A stretch of 64,000 nucleotides of DNA from Winogradskyella echinorum. GTDB lineage: Bacteria; Bacteroidota; Bacteroidia; Flavobacteriales; Flavobacteriaceae. Location: the NCBI RefSeq assembly GCF_014297365.1, contig NZ_JACOQD010000002.1:806001-870000 (forward strand), written 5' to 3'. Below the pieces are notes generated by a model, which was not told the origin of the DNA, searched no databases, and worked only from the letters and a program-made list of their open reading frames with translations. The translations under genes and the position numbers were made by a program. Of this stretch, positions 43,669 through 53,295 are shown one piece after another; positions within the stretch are counted from its first letter, which is position 1; each line of letters starts with the position of its first letter.

Positions 43669-44570
43669 TGGCGAAGGCAACAAAAAAACAAGCATTAGGA
43701 CGCGGACTTTCGGCTTTACTGAAAGATCCTGAAAATGATATTAAATCTGCTGAAGATAAAAATGCAGATAAGGTTGTTGGTAATATTGTTGAGCTCGATA
43801 TTGAAAGTATTGAGGTTAACCCTTTTCAGCCAAGAACAAACTTTAATGAAGAATCGTTAAGAGAATTAGCATCTTCAATCCGAGAACTTGGTGTTATTCA
43901 ACCTATAACGGTTAGAAAATTAGCCTTCAATAAATACCAATTAGTTTCGGGTGAACGTCGTTTTAGAGCTTCAAAATTAATTGGCCTAGAGGCTATACCT
44001 GCTTATATAAGAATTGCTAACGACCAAGAATCGTTAGAAATGGCATTAGTTGAAAACATTCAACGCCAAGATTTAGATCCTATAGAAATTGCATTATCCT
44101 ACCAACGTTTAATTGATGAAATAAATCTTACGCAAGAACAAATGAGTGAGCGTGTTGGTAAAAAGCGTTCTACTATCGCTAATTATTTGCGATTGCTAAA
44201 ATTAGATCCGATTATTCAAACCGGAATGCGAGACGGATTTATTAGTATGGGTCATGGAAGAGCTATGGTTAATATAGACAGCCAAATTGACCAACTAGAG
44301 GTTTACGAAAAGATTATTACTAACAAACTATCTGTTAGAGCAACAGAACAACTGGTTAAGAATTTAAATTCTGAAGCACCTACTCCAACGGAGACAGTTT
44401 CTAATGAAGTTCCAAAACATATTAAAAAAGGAATTAAAGAATTTTCGGAATACTTTGGACATAAAATAGACGTTAAAGTTGCAAGAAATGGAAGCGGTAA
44501 GATTACGATACCTTTTCATTCTGAGGAAGATTTTAACCGAATTAAAAAATTAGTGCAACGTGCTAAATAA
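43668..44570 (+). CDS. parB: chromosome-partitioning protein ParB (Spo0J)
   Basis: This 300-residue CTPase and DNA-binding protein has the N-terminal box NPFQPRTNFNEESLRELASS, the CTP-binding box GERRFRASKLIGL and ENIQRQDLDPIEIALSY. The helix-turn-helix is LTQEQMSERVGKKRSTIANYL, and the C-terminal dimerisation segment is short. It is coupled to parA and overlaps the next gene by 11 bases. It loads at parS and acts as a sliding clamp. Confidence 0.97.
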   Translation: MAKATKKQALGRGLSALLKDPENDIKSAEDKNADKVVGNIVELDIESIEVNPFQPRTNFNEESLRELASSIRELGVIQPITVRKLAFNKYQLVSGERRFRASKLIGLEAIPAYIRIANDQESLEMALVENIQRQDLDPIEIALSYQRLIDEINLTQEQMSERVGKKRSTIANYLRLLKLDPIIQTGMRDGFISMGHGRAMVNIDSQIDQLEVYEKIITNKLSVRATEQLVKNLNSEAPTPTETVSNEVPKHIKKGIKEFSEYFGHKIDVKVARNGSGKITIPFHSEEDFNRIKKLVQRAK

Positions 44571-45150
44571 ACGTTTCTATATTCTCTTGTTGTGTTTATC
44601 CTCAGCGCTATTCTCCTTTTCCCAAAAAGACAAAGACAGCACAAATATTGAATTAGATAAAGAACTTATTCTAATTGATAAAGAAGTACTTACAAGAAAA
44701 GAGATAGACCCTCTTAGACCATCTAAAGCGGCATTCTATTCGGCAATTTTACCAGGATTAGGACAAGCTTACAATAAAAAATATTGGAAAATCCCATTAG
44801 TTTGGGGAGGTATTGGCGCAGGTGTTTATTTCTATGTTAGAAACGATAAACAATTTGACCGTTATAGAGATGCCTATAAAAGACGTTTAGCAGGTTTTAA
44901 AGATGATGAGTTTTACAATGTTGTTTCAGATGATGGTCTTATAAGAGCGCAAGAGCAATTTAGAAGAAATAAAGAAGTATCGTTGTTAGTAACCATCGGT
45001 TTATATGCTTTAAACATAATCGATGCAAATGTAGATGCACATTTACTTCAATTTAATGTCGATGAAAACTTGAGTTTACGACCGCATTATCAATACAATC
45101 AAATGGAAAATACTTCGGATTTAGGAGTTACAGTAAATTTTAAATTTTAA
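44560..45150 (+). CDS. DUF5683 domain-containing protein
   Basis: This 196-residue protein begins with a GTG (44560) inside the end of parB. A signal-like segment ends at FSFSQ. The core has the DUF5683 pattern SKAAFYSAILPGLGQAYNKKYWKIPLVWGGIGAG, with two membrane helices, and then a second helix pair. It is conserved in Bacteroidota next to parAB and lepB, so it belongs to this operon. Function unknown. Confidence 0.92.
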   Translation: MLNKRFYILLLCLSSALFSFSQKDKDSTNIELDKELILIDKEVLTRKEIDPLRPSKAAFYSAILPGLGQAYNKKYWKIPLVWGGIGAGVYFYVRNDKQFDRYRDAYKRRLAGFKDDEFYNVVSDDGLIRAQEQFRRNKEVSLLVTIGLYALNIIDANVDAHLLQFNVDENLSLRPHYQYNQMENTSDLGVTVNFKF

Positions 45151-45151
45151 T

Positions 45152-45853
45152 ATGAATATAGCTTTACTAGGTTACGGTAGAATGGGTAAAAGTATTGAAG
45201 CTATTGCTTTAAAGCGCAACCATAAGATTTCATTAAAAATATCTGATTCGGATTCTATTTTTGATTTTTCAAATACAGATGTTGCTATAGACTTTAGTAT
45301 TCCTTCAGTTGCCGTTTCTAATATAAAAAAAGCACTAGATGCTAATATCCCAGTAATATCTGGTACTACAGGTTGGTTAGCCCAATATGATGAAATCTTA
45401 GACTATTGTAAAGCAAAGAATGGCACGTTTTTATATGCTTCAAATTTTAGTTTAGGTGTTAATATTTTCTTTGAAATTAATAATAGATTGAGTCAACTTA
45501 TGTCTAATCTACCTGAATACTCAACTGAGATTGAAGAAATTCATCATACAAAAAAACTTGATGCACCAAGCGGTACAGCAATTACTTTGGCGGAACAAAT
45601 TATAGAAAACACCAATTATAAAAATTGGACGTTAGAACCGGCAAAATCTGACGAAATTCATATAGAAGCTAAGCGTATTGAGGATGTTCCTGGTACACAT
45701 GAAATCACCTATAATTCTGAAATTGATTCCATAAATATTAAACATACAGCACATAGCAGACAAGGATTTGCAATGGGAGCTGTAATTGCGGCAGAGTGGA
45801 TTAAGGATAAAAAAGGCATTTTCTCAATGCGAGATGTGTTAAACATTGGTTAA
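45152..45853 (+). CDS. dapB: 4-hydroxy-tetrahydrodipicolinate reductase
   Basis: This 233-residue enzyme has the cofactor motif GYGRMGKSIE, DFSIPSVAVSNI, SGTTGW near residue 75, and the catalytic block EEIHHTKKLDAPSGTA with the conserved His and Lys. It makes tetrahydrodipicolinate in the lysine and diaminopimelate pathway, needed for peptidoglycan. It starts one base after the DUF5683 stop and precedes lepB by 62 bases. The length is slightly shorter than the E. coli enzyme, as usual in this phylum. Confidence 0.97.
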   Translation: MNIALLGYGRMGKSIEAIALKRNHKISLKISDSDSIFDFSNTDVAIDFSIPSVAVSNIKKALDANIPVISGTTGWLAQYDEILDYCKAKNGTFLYASNFSLGVNIFFEINNRLSQLMSNLPEYSTEIEEIHHTKKLDAPSGTAITLAEQIIENTNYKNWTLEPAKSDEIHIEAKRIEDVPGTHEITYNSEIDSINIKHTAHSRQGFAMGAVIAAEWIKDKKGIFSMRDVLNIG

Positions 45854-45915
45854 CTTGCTCAAATCTTGAAACAAATTAGAATAATTTTCAACCTACATAG
45901 ACAAAACTTATCGAT

Positions 45916-47538
45916 ATGACTTGGACAGAGTGGTTTATCTTTTTACTCATTATACAAATTATACATGGCCTTGGTACATGGAAACTTTATGTTAAGGCTG
46001 GTAGAAAAGCTTGGGAAGCCTTTGTACCTGTATACAATGCCGTGATATTGATGAAAATCATTTCTCGTCCTTGGTGGTGGGTTATTTTAATGTTTTTACC
46101 AATTGTAAATCTTATTATGATTCCTGCAGCTTGGGTAGAAACCGCAAGAGCTTTTGGTAAAGATTCTAAATTAGATGCATTATTATGTATAGTTACACTT
46201 GGCTTTTACCTCTATTACTTAAATTATGCTACAGATGTAAGCTACATTGAAAACAGAAGGTTAGCCCCAAAAACTTCAACAGGAGAATGGATTACTTCTA
46301 TCCTATTTGCTATTGTTGCGGCAACTATTGTACATACGTACTTTTTTCAACCGTTTGTAATTCCTTCTTCGTCTTTAGAAAAATCTTTATTGGTAGGTGA
46401 TTTTCTTATCGTAAGTAAAATACACTATGGTGCAAGGACACCAATGACAACTATTGGAGCACCAATGGTGCATGATACTATTCCTAAATTAGGAATGAAA
46501 TCGTATTTATATAACGATAACTTTGAAGAACGTGAAACGTCTTGGAAAAACAAATTGCAGTTACCATATTTTAGGCTACCTGGTTTTGAAAAGATTGAGC
46601 GGAACGATATAATCGTATTCAATCAACCAGCAGATACTTTGCTGAACATGAATGATTTTCATCCAAATCGAAATTATTATAAGCCTATAGACAAAAAAAC
46701 TAATTTGGTGAAGCGTTGTGTAGGAATACCAGGTGATACATTAGAAGTAAGAAATGGCATAGTATATATCAATGGTATCCAAAACAAATTACCCGATAGA
46801 ACTAAACTTCAATTTTCACATGATATTGTTTTTAAAAATGTTCGTGCTAATACATTTGATGAACTTAATCAAATGGCAAAATTATATTTAAAAAAATATG
46901 ATATCACTGACAATCTAGGCTATAATAATGTTACAAAAAATTATACAATACAAGCAACTCCTGAAGCCGCTAAAAAAGCAGTTGTACATCCTAATATTGA
47001 ATCTATAACTTATGTACCCACAGAGAAAGGTTTAAGAGATAATAGTGTGTTTCCACATGATTACAATTATAATTGGAATGCAAATTATTTTGGACCAATT
47101 TGGATACCAAAAGCTGGAGCTACTGTAGAACTTAATACCGAAAATATAGCACTATATAAACGTGCTATTTCTGAGTACGAAGGTCATAAAGTTGTAACAA
47201 GAGGTAATCAGGTTTTTATAGACGATCAACCTGCTACAGCCTATACATTTGGCCAGGATTATTACTGGGCAATGGGAGACAACAGACACAATTCTATAGA
47301 TAGTAGATTTTGGGGATTTGTACCTTACAATCATATATTCGGTAAACCTGTGTTTATTTGGATGAGTATTGATGGCATTAATTCTGGTTTAAAAAATTGG
47401 AGACCTCGTTGGGATAGAATTTTTACCACAGTTAGTGGAAGTGGCGAACGTACATCGTACTTAATCCCTTTTATAGTTCTTATTTTCGGAATCACTTTCT
47501 TTAATAAATGGAGAAAGAAAAAGAAGGCTAAAGCTTAA
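45916..47538 (+). CDS. lepB: signal peptidase I, enlarged form
   Basis: This 540-residue S26 peptidase is far longer than E. coli LepB (324). It begins with a DUF5684-like region of several helices (residues 1-110) and a membrane helix near 125-145. The catalytic Ser153 (IPSSSLEKSLL) and Lys266 (LVKRCVGIPGDTLEV) are then separated by an inserted stretch, and a further long insertion precedes MGDNRHNSIDSRFWGFVP. The residue after the catalytic Ser is Leu instead of the usual Met. It cleaves signal peptides from secreted proteins at the inner membrane. One C-terminal membrane helix is present. Confidence 0.95.
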   Translation: MTWTEWFIFLLIIQIIHGLGTWKLYVKAGRKAWEAFVPVYNAVILMKIISRPWWWVILMFLPIVNLIMIPAAWVETARAFGKDSKLDALLCIVTLGFYLYYLNYATDVSYIENRRLAPKTSTGEWITSILFAIVAATIVHTYFFQPFVIPSSSLEKSLLVGDFLIVSKIHYGARTPMTTIGAPMVHDTIPKLGMKSYLYNDNFEERETSWKNKLQLPYFRLPGFEKIERNDIIVFNQPADTLLNMNDFHPNRNYYKPIDKKTNLVKRCVGIPGDTLEVRNGIVYINGIQNKLPDRTKLQFSHDIVFKNVRANTFDELNQMAKLYLKKYDITDNLGYNNVTKNYTIQATPEAAKKAVVHPNIESITYVPTEKGLRDNSVFPHDYNYNWNANYFGPIWIPKAGATVELNTENIALYKRAISEYEGHKVVTRGNQVFIDDQPATAYTFGQDYYWAMGDNRHNSIDSRFWGFVPYNHIFGKPVFIWMSIDGINSGLKNWRPRWDRIFTTVSGSGERTSYLIPFIVLIFGITFFNKWRKKKKAKA

Positions 47539-47563
47539 AAAATCCTCTTTAAATAAAGACACT

Positions 47564-48175
47564 ATGAATTGTCTTATACATCCTACTTATTTTCCAAACG
47601 TAGCACATGTTACTATAATGGTTAAATCTGATGTGGTATATTTTGAAGTTTGCGATAATTACCAAAAGCAAAGCCATAGAAACAGAACAGAAATTTATGG
47701 AGCTAATGGTAAATTAGCTTTAACCGTACCAGTGAGCTACACACAAAAGAACAGACAATTATACAAGGATGTAAAAATTGCAAACGAAGATAATTGGCAA
47801 CAACAACATATAAAGTCCTTACAATCGGCTTATAGTATGTCGCCGTTTTTTGAATTCTACATTGATGATTTAATGCCTTTATTTGAAAACCGATTCGATT
47901 ATATTTTAGATTTCAATTTGCATTGTTTTGAGGTCTTACTACATATGCTTCAATTAAATATTATCTCTAAACCAACTTTATGTTTTGAAAAAGAACCGAT
48001 AGACAAAATAGATTATAGACAATTAGTTAAACGTAATTTTGAAGTAAACACCCTTCAACCTTACACACAAGTATTTACAGAGAAACATGGGTTTATATCT
48101 AATCTTAGTATTTTAGATTTGATTTTTAACGAAGGTCCAAATACTGAATTGTATTTAAAAAAACAGACCTTATAG
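47564..48175 (+). CDS. WbqC family protein
   Basis: This 203-residue protein has the WbqC pattern: an opening strand HPTYFPNVAHVTIMVKSD, VVYFEVCDNYQKQSHRNRTEI, ALTVPVSYTQKNRQLYKDVKI and NWQQQHIKSLQSAYSMSPFFEFY. Members occur near polysaccharide or glycan genes in some species but are unassigned biochemically. It follows lepB by 25 bases and is joined closely to the DUF6122 gene, so it is part of that operon. Confidence 0.92.
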   Translation: MNCLIHPTYFPNVAHVTIMVKSDVVYFEVCDNYQKQSHRNRTEIYGANGKLALTVPVSYTQKNRQLYKDVKIANEDNWQQQHIKSLQSAYSMSPFFEFYIDDLMPLFENRFDYILDFNLHCFEVLLHMLQLNIISKPTLCFEKEPIDKIDYRQLVKRNFEVNTLQPYTQVFTEKHGFISNLSILDLIFNEGPNTELYLKKQTL

Positions 48176-48176
48176 T

Positions 48177-48491
48177 ATGCTACAAATAATCATACATTAC
48201 GGCATACACTTTGGGTTACCGTTAATAATTGCTTTAGTGTTTTTTAAAAATCATTGGCTAAAAGCATACGGCATAATGATTTTAGGCATGTTGATTGATT
48301 TGGACCATTTATTGGCTAATCCTATTTTTGCACCAAATCGTTGTAGTATTAATTTTCATCCACTGCACTCCTACTATGCAATTACAGTTTATTTACTATT
48401 ACTTATTCCAAGAAAAACTCGGCTTATTGGATTAGGATTGGTAATCCATATTTTGGCAGATAGTGTAGATTGTATGCTAATGCAGGTTTAA
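48177..48491 (+). CDS. DUF6122 family membrane protein
   Basis: This 104-residue protein has hydrophobic helices and a conserved His/Asp set: IHYGIHFGLPL, LGMLIDLDHLLANPIF and NRCSINFHPLHSYYA, then IHILADSVDCMLM. The DLDH and HPLHSY motifs resemble small membrane metal-dependent hydrolase-like proteins (YdjM-type). It starts one base after WbqC and ends by overlapping the convergent EEP gene by four bases. Function unknown. Confidence 0.85.
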   Translation: MLQIIIHYGIHFGLPLIIALVFFKNHWLKAYGIMILGMLIDLDHLLANPIFAPNRCSINFHPLHSYYAITVYLLLLIPRKTRLIGLGLVIHILADSVDCMLMQV

Positions 48492-49507
48492 AGTTTAAGA
48501 ATTGCTTTTATAGGATAATGGTCAGATAGCAACACATCATAGGTTTTAAAGCCATTTACAGTAAAGTCCTTATCCGCTAGAATAAAATCGATTCGCAAAG
48601 GAAAGAACTTAAAATCATAGGTTTTTCCGAATCCATTACCTGCTTTTTCAAATGTATCTATTAAATCATCACCTTTAATCTCCTTATAAATATAAGAATA
48701 AGCAGTATTATTAAAATCACCTGTAACAATGGTCTTATACTTACATTTAGATTTATGCTTTAAAAACAACTCAACTTGTTCTTGTTGCAACTTAAATGTT
48801 GAACCCACTTGATTAAATAAATGATTAGAAGTTTCATTTTTCAGGGCTTCAACATCCGTTTTTATACCAGAAGATTGAAGGTGTAAATTATAAATACGAA
48901 CTGTATCTTTCTGTTTAACTATATCAACGAAAATGCCATTATTAAATGTATTAGGAAATTCTAAAGAGCCAGAATTTAATATTGGAAACTTTGAAAAAAT
49001 AACTTGGCCTCGCTTTACAGAATCATTATGTGTGGCATTATAGTTATAATAACCATCTAATGTTATAGGGTCATCTTTTCTGTATTCTTGTAAACAAAGT
49101 ATGTCTGGTTTTTCTTTGTAAATAAAATCTACAATGTCATTTTTTACTGTCTTACTTGGTATCCACGAATAAAGATTAAATAACCTAACGTTATAGGACA
49201 TTACAGAAATATTATCAGAATCTTCAATATGTTTTGAAGACGAAAACTTATACATAGAACTGATATAATTCCACCCTAAAAGCAATACAACCAATGAAAG
49301 TAATAATTGCTTCTTTACTCTAAGCAACCAGTATATAAAGAAAATAACATTGAGAAGAATTAGTAAAGGCACACTAAGACTTAGTACAGATAGCGTTGCA
49401 AAATTTTTAGGCGATATGTAAGGCAAAATGTAAGAAACAAGCAATAAAAATGCTACCAAAGAATTGATAACAAATATTACTTTACTTCCAAATTTTAAAC
49501 CTTTCAC
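48488..49507 (-). CDS. endonuclease/exonuclease/phosphatase family protein, membrane-anchored
   Basis: This 339-residue protein has three N-terminal membrane helices (residues 9-33, 41-60, 67-82). An EEP catalytic domain follows: SVMSYNVRLFN, ILCLQEYRKD (the metal-binding Glu), YNLHLQSSG, TGDFNNTAYSY and LSDHYPIKAIL with the catalytic Asp/His. The nucleophile set is intact. It may be a phosphodiesterase or lipid phosphatase facing the periplasm. First after the two rhomboid genes on the minus strand, separated by nine bases. Confidence 0.93.
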   Translation of the reverse strand: MKGLKFGSKVIFVINSLVAFLLLVSYILPYISPKNFATLSVLSLSVPLLILLNVIFFIYWLLRVKKQLLLSLVVLLLGWNYISSMYKFSSSKHIEDSDNISVMSYNVRLFNLYSWIPSKTVKNDIVDFIYKEKPDILCLQEYRKDDPITLDGYYNYNATHNDSVKRGQVIFSKFPILNSGSLEFPNTFNNGIFVDIVKQKDTVRIYNLHLQSSGIKTDVEALKNETSNHLFNQVGSTFKLQQEQVELFLKHKSKCKYKTIVTGDFNNTAYSYIYKEIKGDDLIDTFEKAGNGFGKTYDFKFFPLRIDFILADKDFTVNGFKTYDVLLSDHYPIKAILKL

Positions 49508-49516
49508 AATTCAATT

Positions 49517-50383
49517 TTATTTACCAGCTTTAAAAAGAAACGCTTTTTCTTCAGCCGTTAAGCTTTCGTAACCACTTTTACTGATTTTATCTAGTATTAA
49601 ATCTATCTTTTTCTGATTATTAAACGAATTAAATTCTTCCTTAGTCTTGCCTGCATACTCACCTTTACCTTTTTTACGATGAACCGTTTTTAGATTAGAT
49701 TTTGGCTGAAACCAACTTACCACACTATCCATTAACTTCTCAAAAGCCGATCCAATATCCTTGCCTTGTTGCAATCTTGTTGCATACAAATAACCCAATA
49801 ATGCGCCACCTAAGTGCGCTACATTTCCGCCTTGATTCCAAGTAAATAAACCAAGTACGTCCATTGCCACTAAAATTAAAGCTATGTATTTTAATTTTAC
49901 GTTTACTACTAAAACTCTTACTTCGGTTTCTGCCAAATAGACACCAAGAAAAATAATGAGAGCCCTAATACCTGCAGATGCACCAACCAAACCACTCGTT
50001 GGTTTTAAAAATTGACTTGGCACAACATTATACACAAAAAGAAAAGCTAATGCTCCAGTAATAATACCAAGAAAATAAATATTAAGTGCCATTTTTGGTC
50101 TAAAGAGATTCAATAATACTCTTGATATATAATAGAGAACTAATAAATTAAAAAGAATATGAAAAAAGTCATAATGCACAAAACCATAGGTAATGAACGT
50201 CCATGGTTTTAATATAAAATCGAAAAAATCTACTGGTAATTTTAAAAATGATAACGAATCATCAGTTCTACCAAAAACACCAATTAACGCACCAATAATA
50301 AAAATGATAATATTGATGACAATGATCTTTTCAAAAGCATTGAAATTATTAAACTTATATTTAAAATCCTTTATAGCACTCAT
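49517..50383 (-). CDS. rhomboid family intramembrane serine protease
   Basis: With the ATG at 50383 this is 288 residues, two bases after the previous stop; an ATG four codons upstream overlaps it. It has six membrane helices, the HILFNLLVLYYISRVL motif, candidate catalytic Ser137 in GLVGASAGIRA and His190 in GNVAHLGG. The residue after the Ser is Ala rather than Gly, a variant often seen in this phylum. A cytoplasmic C-terminal tail of about 75 residues is rich in Lys and Glu. It cleaves membrane proteins within the bilayer; targets are unknown. Confidence 0.93.
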   Translation of the reverse strand: MSAIKDFKYKFNNFNAFEKIIVINIIIFIIGALIGVFGRTDDSLSFLKLPVDFFDFILKPWTFITYGFVHYDFFHILFNLLVLYYISRVLLNLFRPKMALNIYFLGIITGALAFLFVYNVVPSQFLKPTSGLVGASAGIRALIIFLGVYLAETEVRVLVVNVKLKYIALILVAMDVLGLFTWNQGGNVAHLGGALLGYLYATRLQQGKDIGSAFEKLMDSVVSWFQPKSNLKTVHRKKGKGEYAGKTKEEFNSFNNQKKIDLILDKISKSGYESLTAEEKAFLFKAGK

Positions 50384-50385
50384 TA

Positions 50386-51141
50386 TTAGTTCCAACGGTA
50401 TTTATCCTTTTCATTTTTCTTCCAGAAATACATTAATAAAAATCCAGTGAGAGCTCCGCCAATATGAGCCATATATGCAGTATTACTTGGACTTAAAATT
50501 GAATGACCAGAAAATTCAGAAAATATATTTATTGCAATTAATCCTGGAATAAAATACTTAGCCTTTATTGGAATTGGCAGAAATATAAGCATCACTTCAG
50601 AATTAGGATACAACATCCCAAATCCAACTAAAACACCAAAAAGCGCACCAGAAGCACCTACCATACTAGAATTGAATATATAATACATTTCCTGTAATTG
50701 CGCCACCTGGGCCTGTGTAGTTCCATCTAGTATTTCTCTAGTAGTTAGCATATGGTTAATTTCCGCTTGACTAAAACCCGAAGCAATTATATCTGCTTCT
50801 AAAGGTGAATATTGAAAATAATAGTACGCAAGCATTATTATCGCTGCACCTAAACCAGATAGCAAATAAAATATTAAAAATTTCTTCGCACCAAAAATCT
50901 TCTCTACAGCAGAACCAAACATCCATAAACCAATCATATTAAATAAGATATGTGCAGGACCACCATGCATAAACATATGAGTCACTATTTGCCAAGGTCT
51001 AAATAAGCCTTCATTTTTTGGAAAATATAACGCAAACCACTGATAAAAAGCTTCACCATTTCCAATTGCCAAAGTTCCAATAAACATAACCACGTTAATG
51101 ATTATTAAATGTTTAACCGTATCAGTTATTCCTAATCTCAT
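50386..51141 (-). CDS. rhomboid family intramembrane serine protease (second copy)
   Basis: This 251-residue protein has the canonical rhomboid features: HMFMHGGPAHILFNMIGLWMFG, catalytic Ser164 in MVGASGALFG and His226 in YMAHIGGALTG. A loop of about 45 residues (near residues 110-155) is inserted before the catalytic helix. It lies just upstream of the other rhomboid and just downstream of mutL, with two to three base gaps, so all three are likely co-transcribed. The two rhomboids are diverged paralogues. Confidence 0.95.
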   Translation of the reverse strand: MRLGITDTVKHLIIINVVMFIGTLAIGNGEAFYQWFALYFPKNEGLFRPWQIVTHMFMHGGPAHILFNMIGLWMFGSAVEKIFGAKKFLIFYLLSGLGAAIIMLAYYYFQYSPLEADIIASGFSQAEINHMLTTREILDGTTQAQVAQLQEMYYIFNSSMVGASGALFGVLVGFGMLYPNSEVMLIFLPIPIKAKYFIPGLIAINIFSEFSGHSILSPSNTAYMAHIGGALTGFLLMYFWKKNEKDKYRWN

Positions 51142-51144
51142 AAA

Positions 51145-53004
51145 TTACATAAATTTCTTTTCAATATCATCAACTGCCATAGTAATAAATGTTGGTCTAT
51201 TGGTTGGTGATACATTAGGTTCCTTACAGGCAAACAAACTATTTACCATATGTTCTTGTTCTGTACTATTTAACGATTGCCCATTTTTAATTGCCAAACT
51301 CTTTGCCATAGATTTTGCCAATAAATCTGCTGCACTAAAATTAGCATCTGGCACTTCATTTTCTACATCGCTAATTAATTGCTCTAAAATAATAGACACT
51401 TCACTTTCTGGCACTCCAACTGGTACTCCAGTTATTGTAATTTCTTTTTCGTTTAATTCTGAAAACACAAACCCTGTATGCTCTAAATCAAATTTTAAAT
51501 CGTCTATAATTTTAGTTTCGTTTGGTGTAAAATGTAATTGCAATGGAAACAACAATTGCTGACTTGTAGCTTCCTTAATCGTTATATGTCTCAATAGGTT
51601 TTCGTATAAAATACGTTGATGTGCTCTATTTTGATCAATAACCAACATGCCCGATTTTAAAGTACTTACAATATATTTTTGTTGAAGCTGAAAGGTTGTT
51701 TTAGTGGTTTCAATTGACGAATCCTTAAAAATAGATTCATTTTTAGCTTCACTTTCAAAAGTTATTTGACTAAAATCACTTTCAGAATTATTGCTTTTAG
51801 ACTCTAAACCAACATATAAACTTTCCCAAGATTTTGCAGGCTTTTGTTTAAAACTAGTGCGTTGACCTACATTTTGTTTTATATTATCAGTACTTTCAGA
51901 AAAAGGATTAAAGCCTCTATCTACCTCAATAGCTGGCACTGAGGCCGTTTTATCTTTATAGTTATATGGTGTATTAAAATTGCTTTGCTGTTCAAAATCT
52001 AATACTGGAGCAATATTAAATTGTCCCAAACTGTGCTTTACCGCAGAACGTAAAATAGCATATAACGTATGCTCATCATCAAACTTAATTTCAGTTTTTG
52101 TCGGATGAATATTTATATCTATTGTTTTAGGGTCCACAGTAAGATTAAGAAAATAACTAGGATGATAACCGTCTTTTAATAAACCCTCAAAAGCAGATTT
52201 AAGTGCATGATTTAAATAAGGGCTTTTTATAAAACGTTGGTTGACAAAAAAGAACTGTTCGGACTTCGTTTTTTTAGAAAATTCGGGTTTACCAACAAAT
52301 CCTGAAATTTTCAACACTTCAGTTTCCTCTTCTACAGGTACTAATTTTTCATTTGTTTTTGTACCAAAAATATGTACTACACGTTGTCTATAGTTTTCAC
52401 TTGGCACGTTAAAAAGATCACTCCCATTATGATAAAACACAAATGCAATATTAGGATGTGCTAAAGCCACACGATGAAACTCGTCTGTGATATGTCGTAA
52501 TTCTACAGTATCAGATTTTAAGAAATTTCGTCTAGCCGGAATATTAAAAAATAAGTTTTTTACCGCAACCGAAGTTCCGTTTGGAGTTACAGATACCTCT
52601 TGAGATTTTACAGTACTACCTTCTATCTCTATAGCTGTACCTAATTCGTCTTCTGGTCGTTTTGTTTTTAATTCTACATGTGCAATAGCAGCAATACTTG
52701 CCAAAGCTTCTCCTCTAAATCCTTTGGTATTTAGTTGAAATAGATCTTCAGCTGATTTAATTTTTGAAGTTGCATGACGCTCAAAACTTAAGCGCGCATC
52801 AGTAACACTCATACCCTTACCATTATCAATAACTTGCACAAGGGTTTTACCTGCATCTTTTATGATAAGCTTTATTTCAGTAGCGCCAGCATCAATAGCA
52901 TTTTCTAATAGCTCCTTAACCACAGAAGCTGGACGTTGCACCACTTCACCTGCTGCAATTTGATTGGCAACATGGTCTGGTAAAAGTTGAATAATATCTG
53001 TCAT
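51145..53004 (-). CDS. mutL: DNA mismatch repair protein MutL
   Basis: This 619-residue GHKL ATPase has ELLENAIDAGA (residue 31 on), DNGKGM, ERHATSKI and TKGFRGEALASIAA. The N-terminal ATP fold extends to about residue 330, and a C-terminal dimerisation domain follows a long linker. The position of the endonuclease motif DQHAxxE reads DQNRAHQ (residues 457-463), so the metal-binding His and Glu are replaced. It links MutS recognition to repair. The ATG at 53004 overlaps the stop of the small gene upstream. Confidence 0.96.
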   Translation of the reverse strand: MTDIIQLLPDHVANQIAAGEVVQRPASVVKELLENAIDAGATEIKLIIKDAGKTLVQVIDNGKGMSVTDARLSFERHATSKIKSAEDLFQLNTKGFRGEALASIAAIAHVELKTKRPEDELGTAIEIEGSTVKSQEVSVTPNGTSVAVKNLFFNIPARRNFLKSDTVELRHITDEFHRVALAHPNIAFVFYHNGSDLFNVPSENYRQRVVHIFGTKTNEKLVPVEEETEVLKISGFVGKPEFSKKTKSEQFFFVNQRFIKSPYLNHALKSAFEGLLKDGYHPSYFLNLTVDPKTIDINIHPTKTEIKFDDEHTLYAILRSAVKHSLGQFNIAPVLDFEQQSNFNTPYNYKDKTASVPAIEVDRGFNPFSESTDNIKQNVGQRTSFKQKPAKSWESLYVGLESKSNNSESDFSQITFESEAKNESIFKDSSIETTKTTFQLQQKYIVSTLKSGMLVIDQNRAHQRILYENLLRHITIKEATSQQLLFPLQLHFTPNETKIIDDLKFDLEHTGFVFSELNEKEITITGVPVGVPESEVSIILEQLISDVENEVPDANFSAADLLAKSMAKSLAIKNGQSLNSTEQEHMVNSLFACKEPNVSPTNRPTFITMAVDDIEKKFM

Positions 53005-53288
53005 TAGCTATTTGGAAGGAAAATTGACAAATCAAAACCTATAATCAATAGAAATAAAAAAATCAAAACACCAACTATAATTAAAACACGTTTATTTACA
53101 TTATCGTCATGATTATTTTTATAATCATCTAATGCTGCATTTAATTTTCCCTTTATTCCCTTAGCCGGATTTATGGTTGTTCTATGCTCGTCAAATTTAT
53201 GTTTAAGTTCGTAAGGACTACCCTCACCTTTATAATAACGAGGCTTATAGTTATACTTTCGATTCTTTTTTAATTTCATTAATCCCAT
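53004..53288 (-). CDS. small membrane protein (paralogue of 53296-53511)
   Basis: This 94-residue protein has a basic Tyr-rich N-terminal part (KKNRKYNYKPRYYKGEG), a charged linker and one C-terminal membrane helix (about residues 66-90). Its N-terminal NRKYNYKPRY motif matches NKRFSYKPRF of the next gene, so the two are diverged duplicates. The stop overlaps the mutL start. As I recall, such proteins are sometimes mislabelled riboflavin synthase beta subunits, but nothing in the sequence supports an enzyme. Confidence 0.7.
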   Translation of the reverse strand: MGLMKLKKNRKYNYKPRYYKGEGSPYELKHKFDEHRTTINPAKGIKGKLNAALDDYKNNHDDNVNKRVLIIVGVLIFLFLLIIGFDLSIFLPNS

Positions 53289-53295
53289 AATACCA

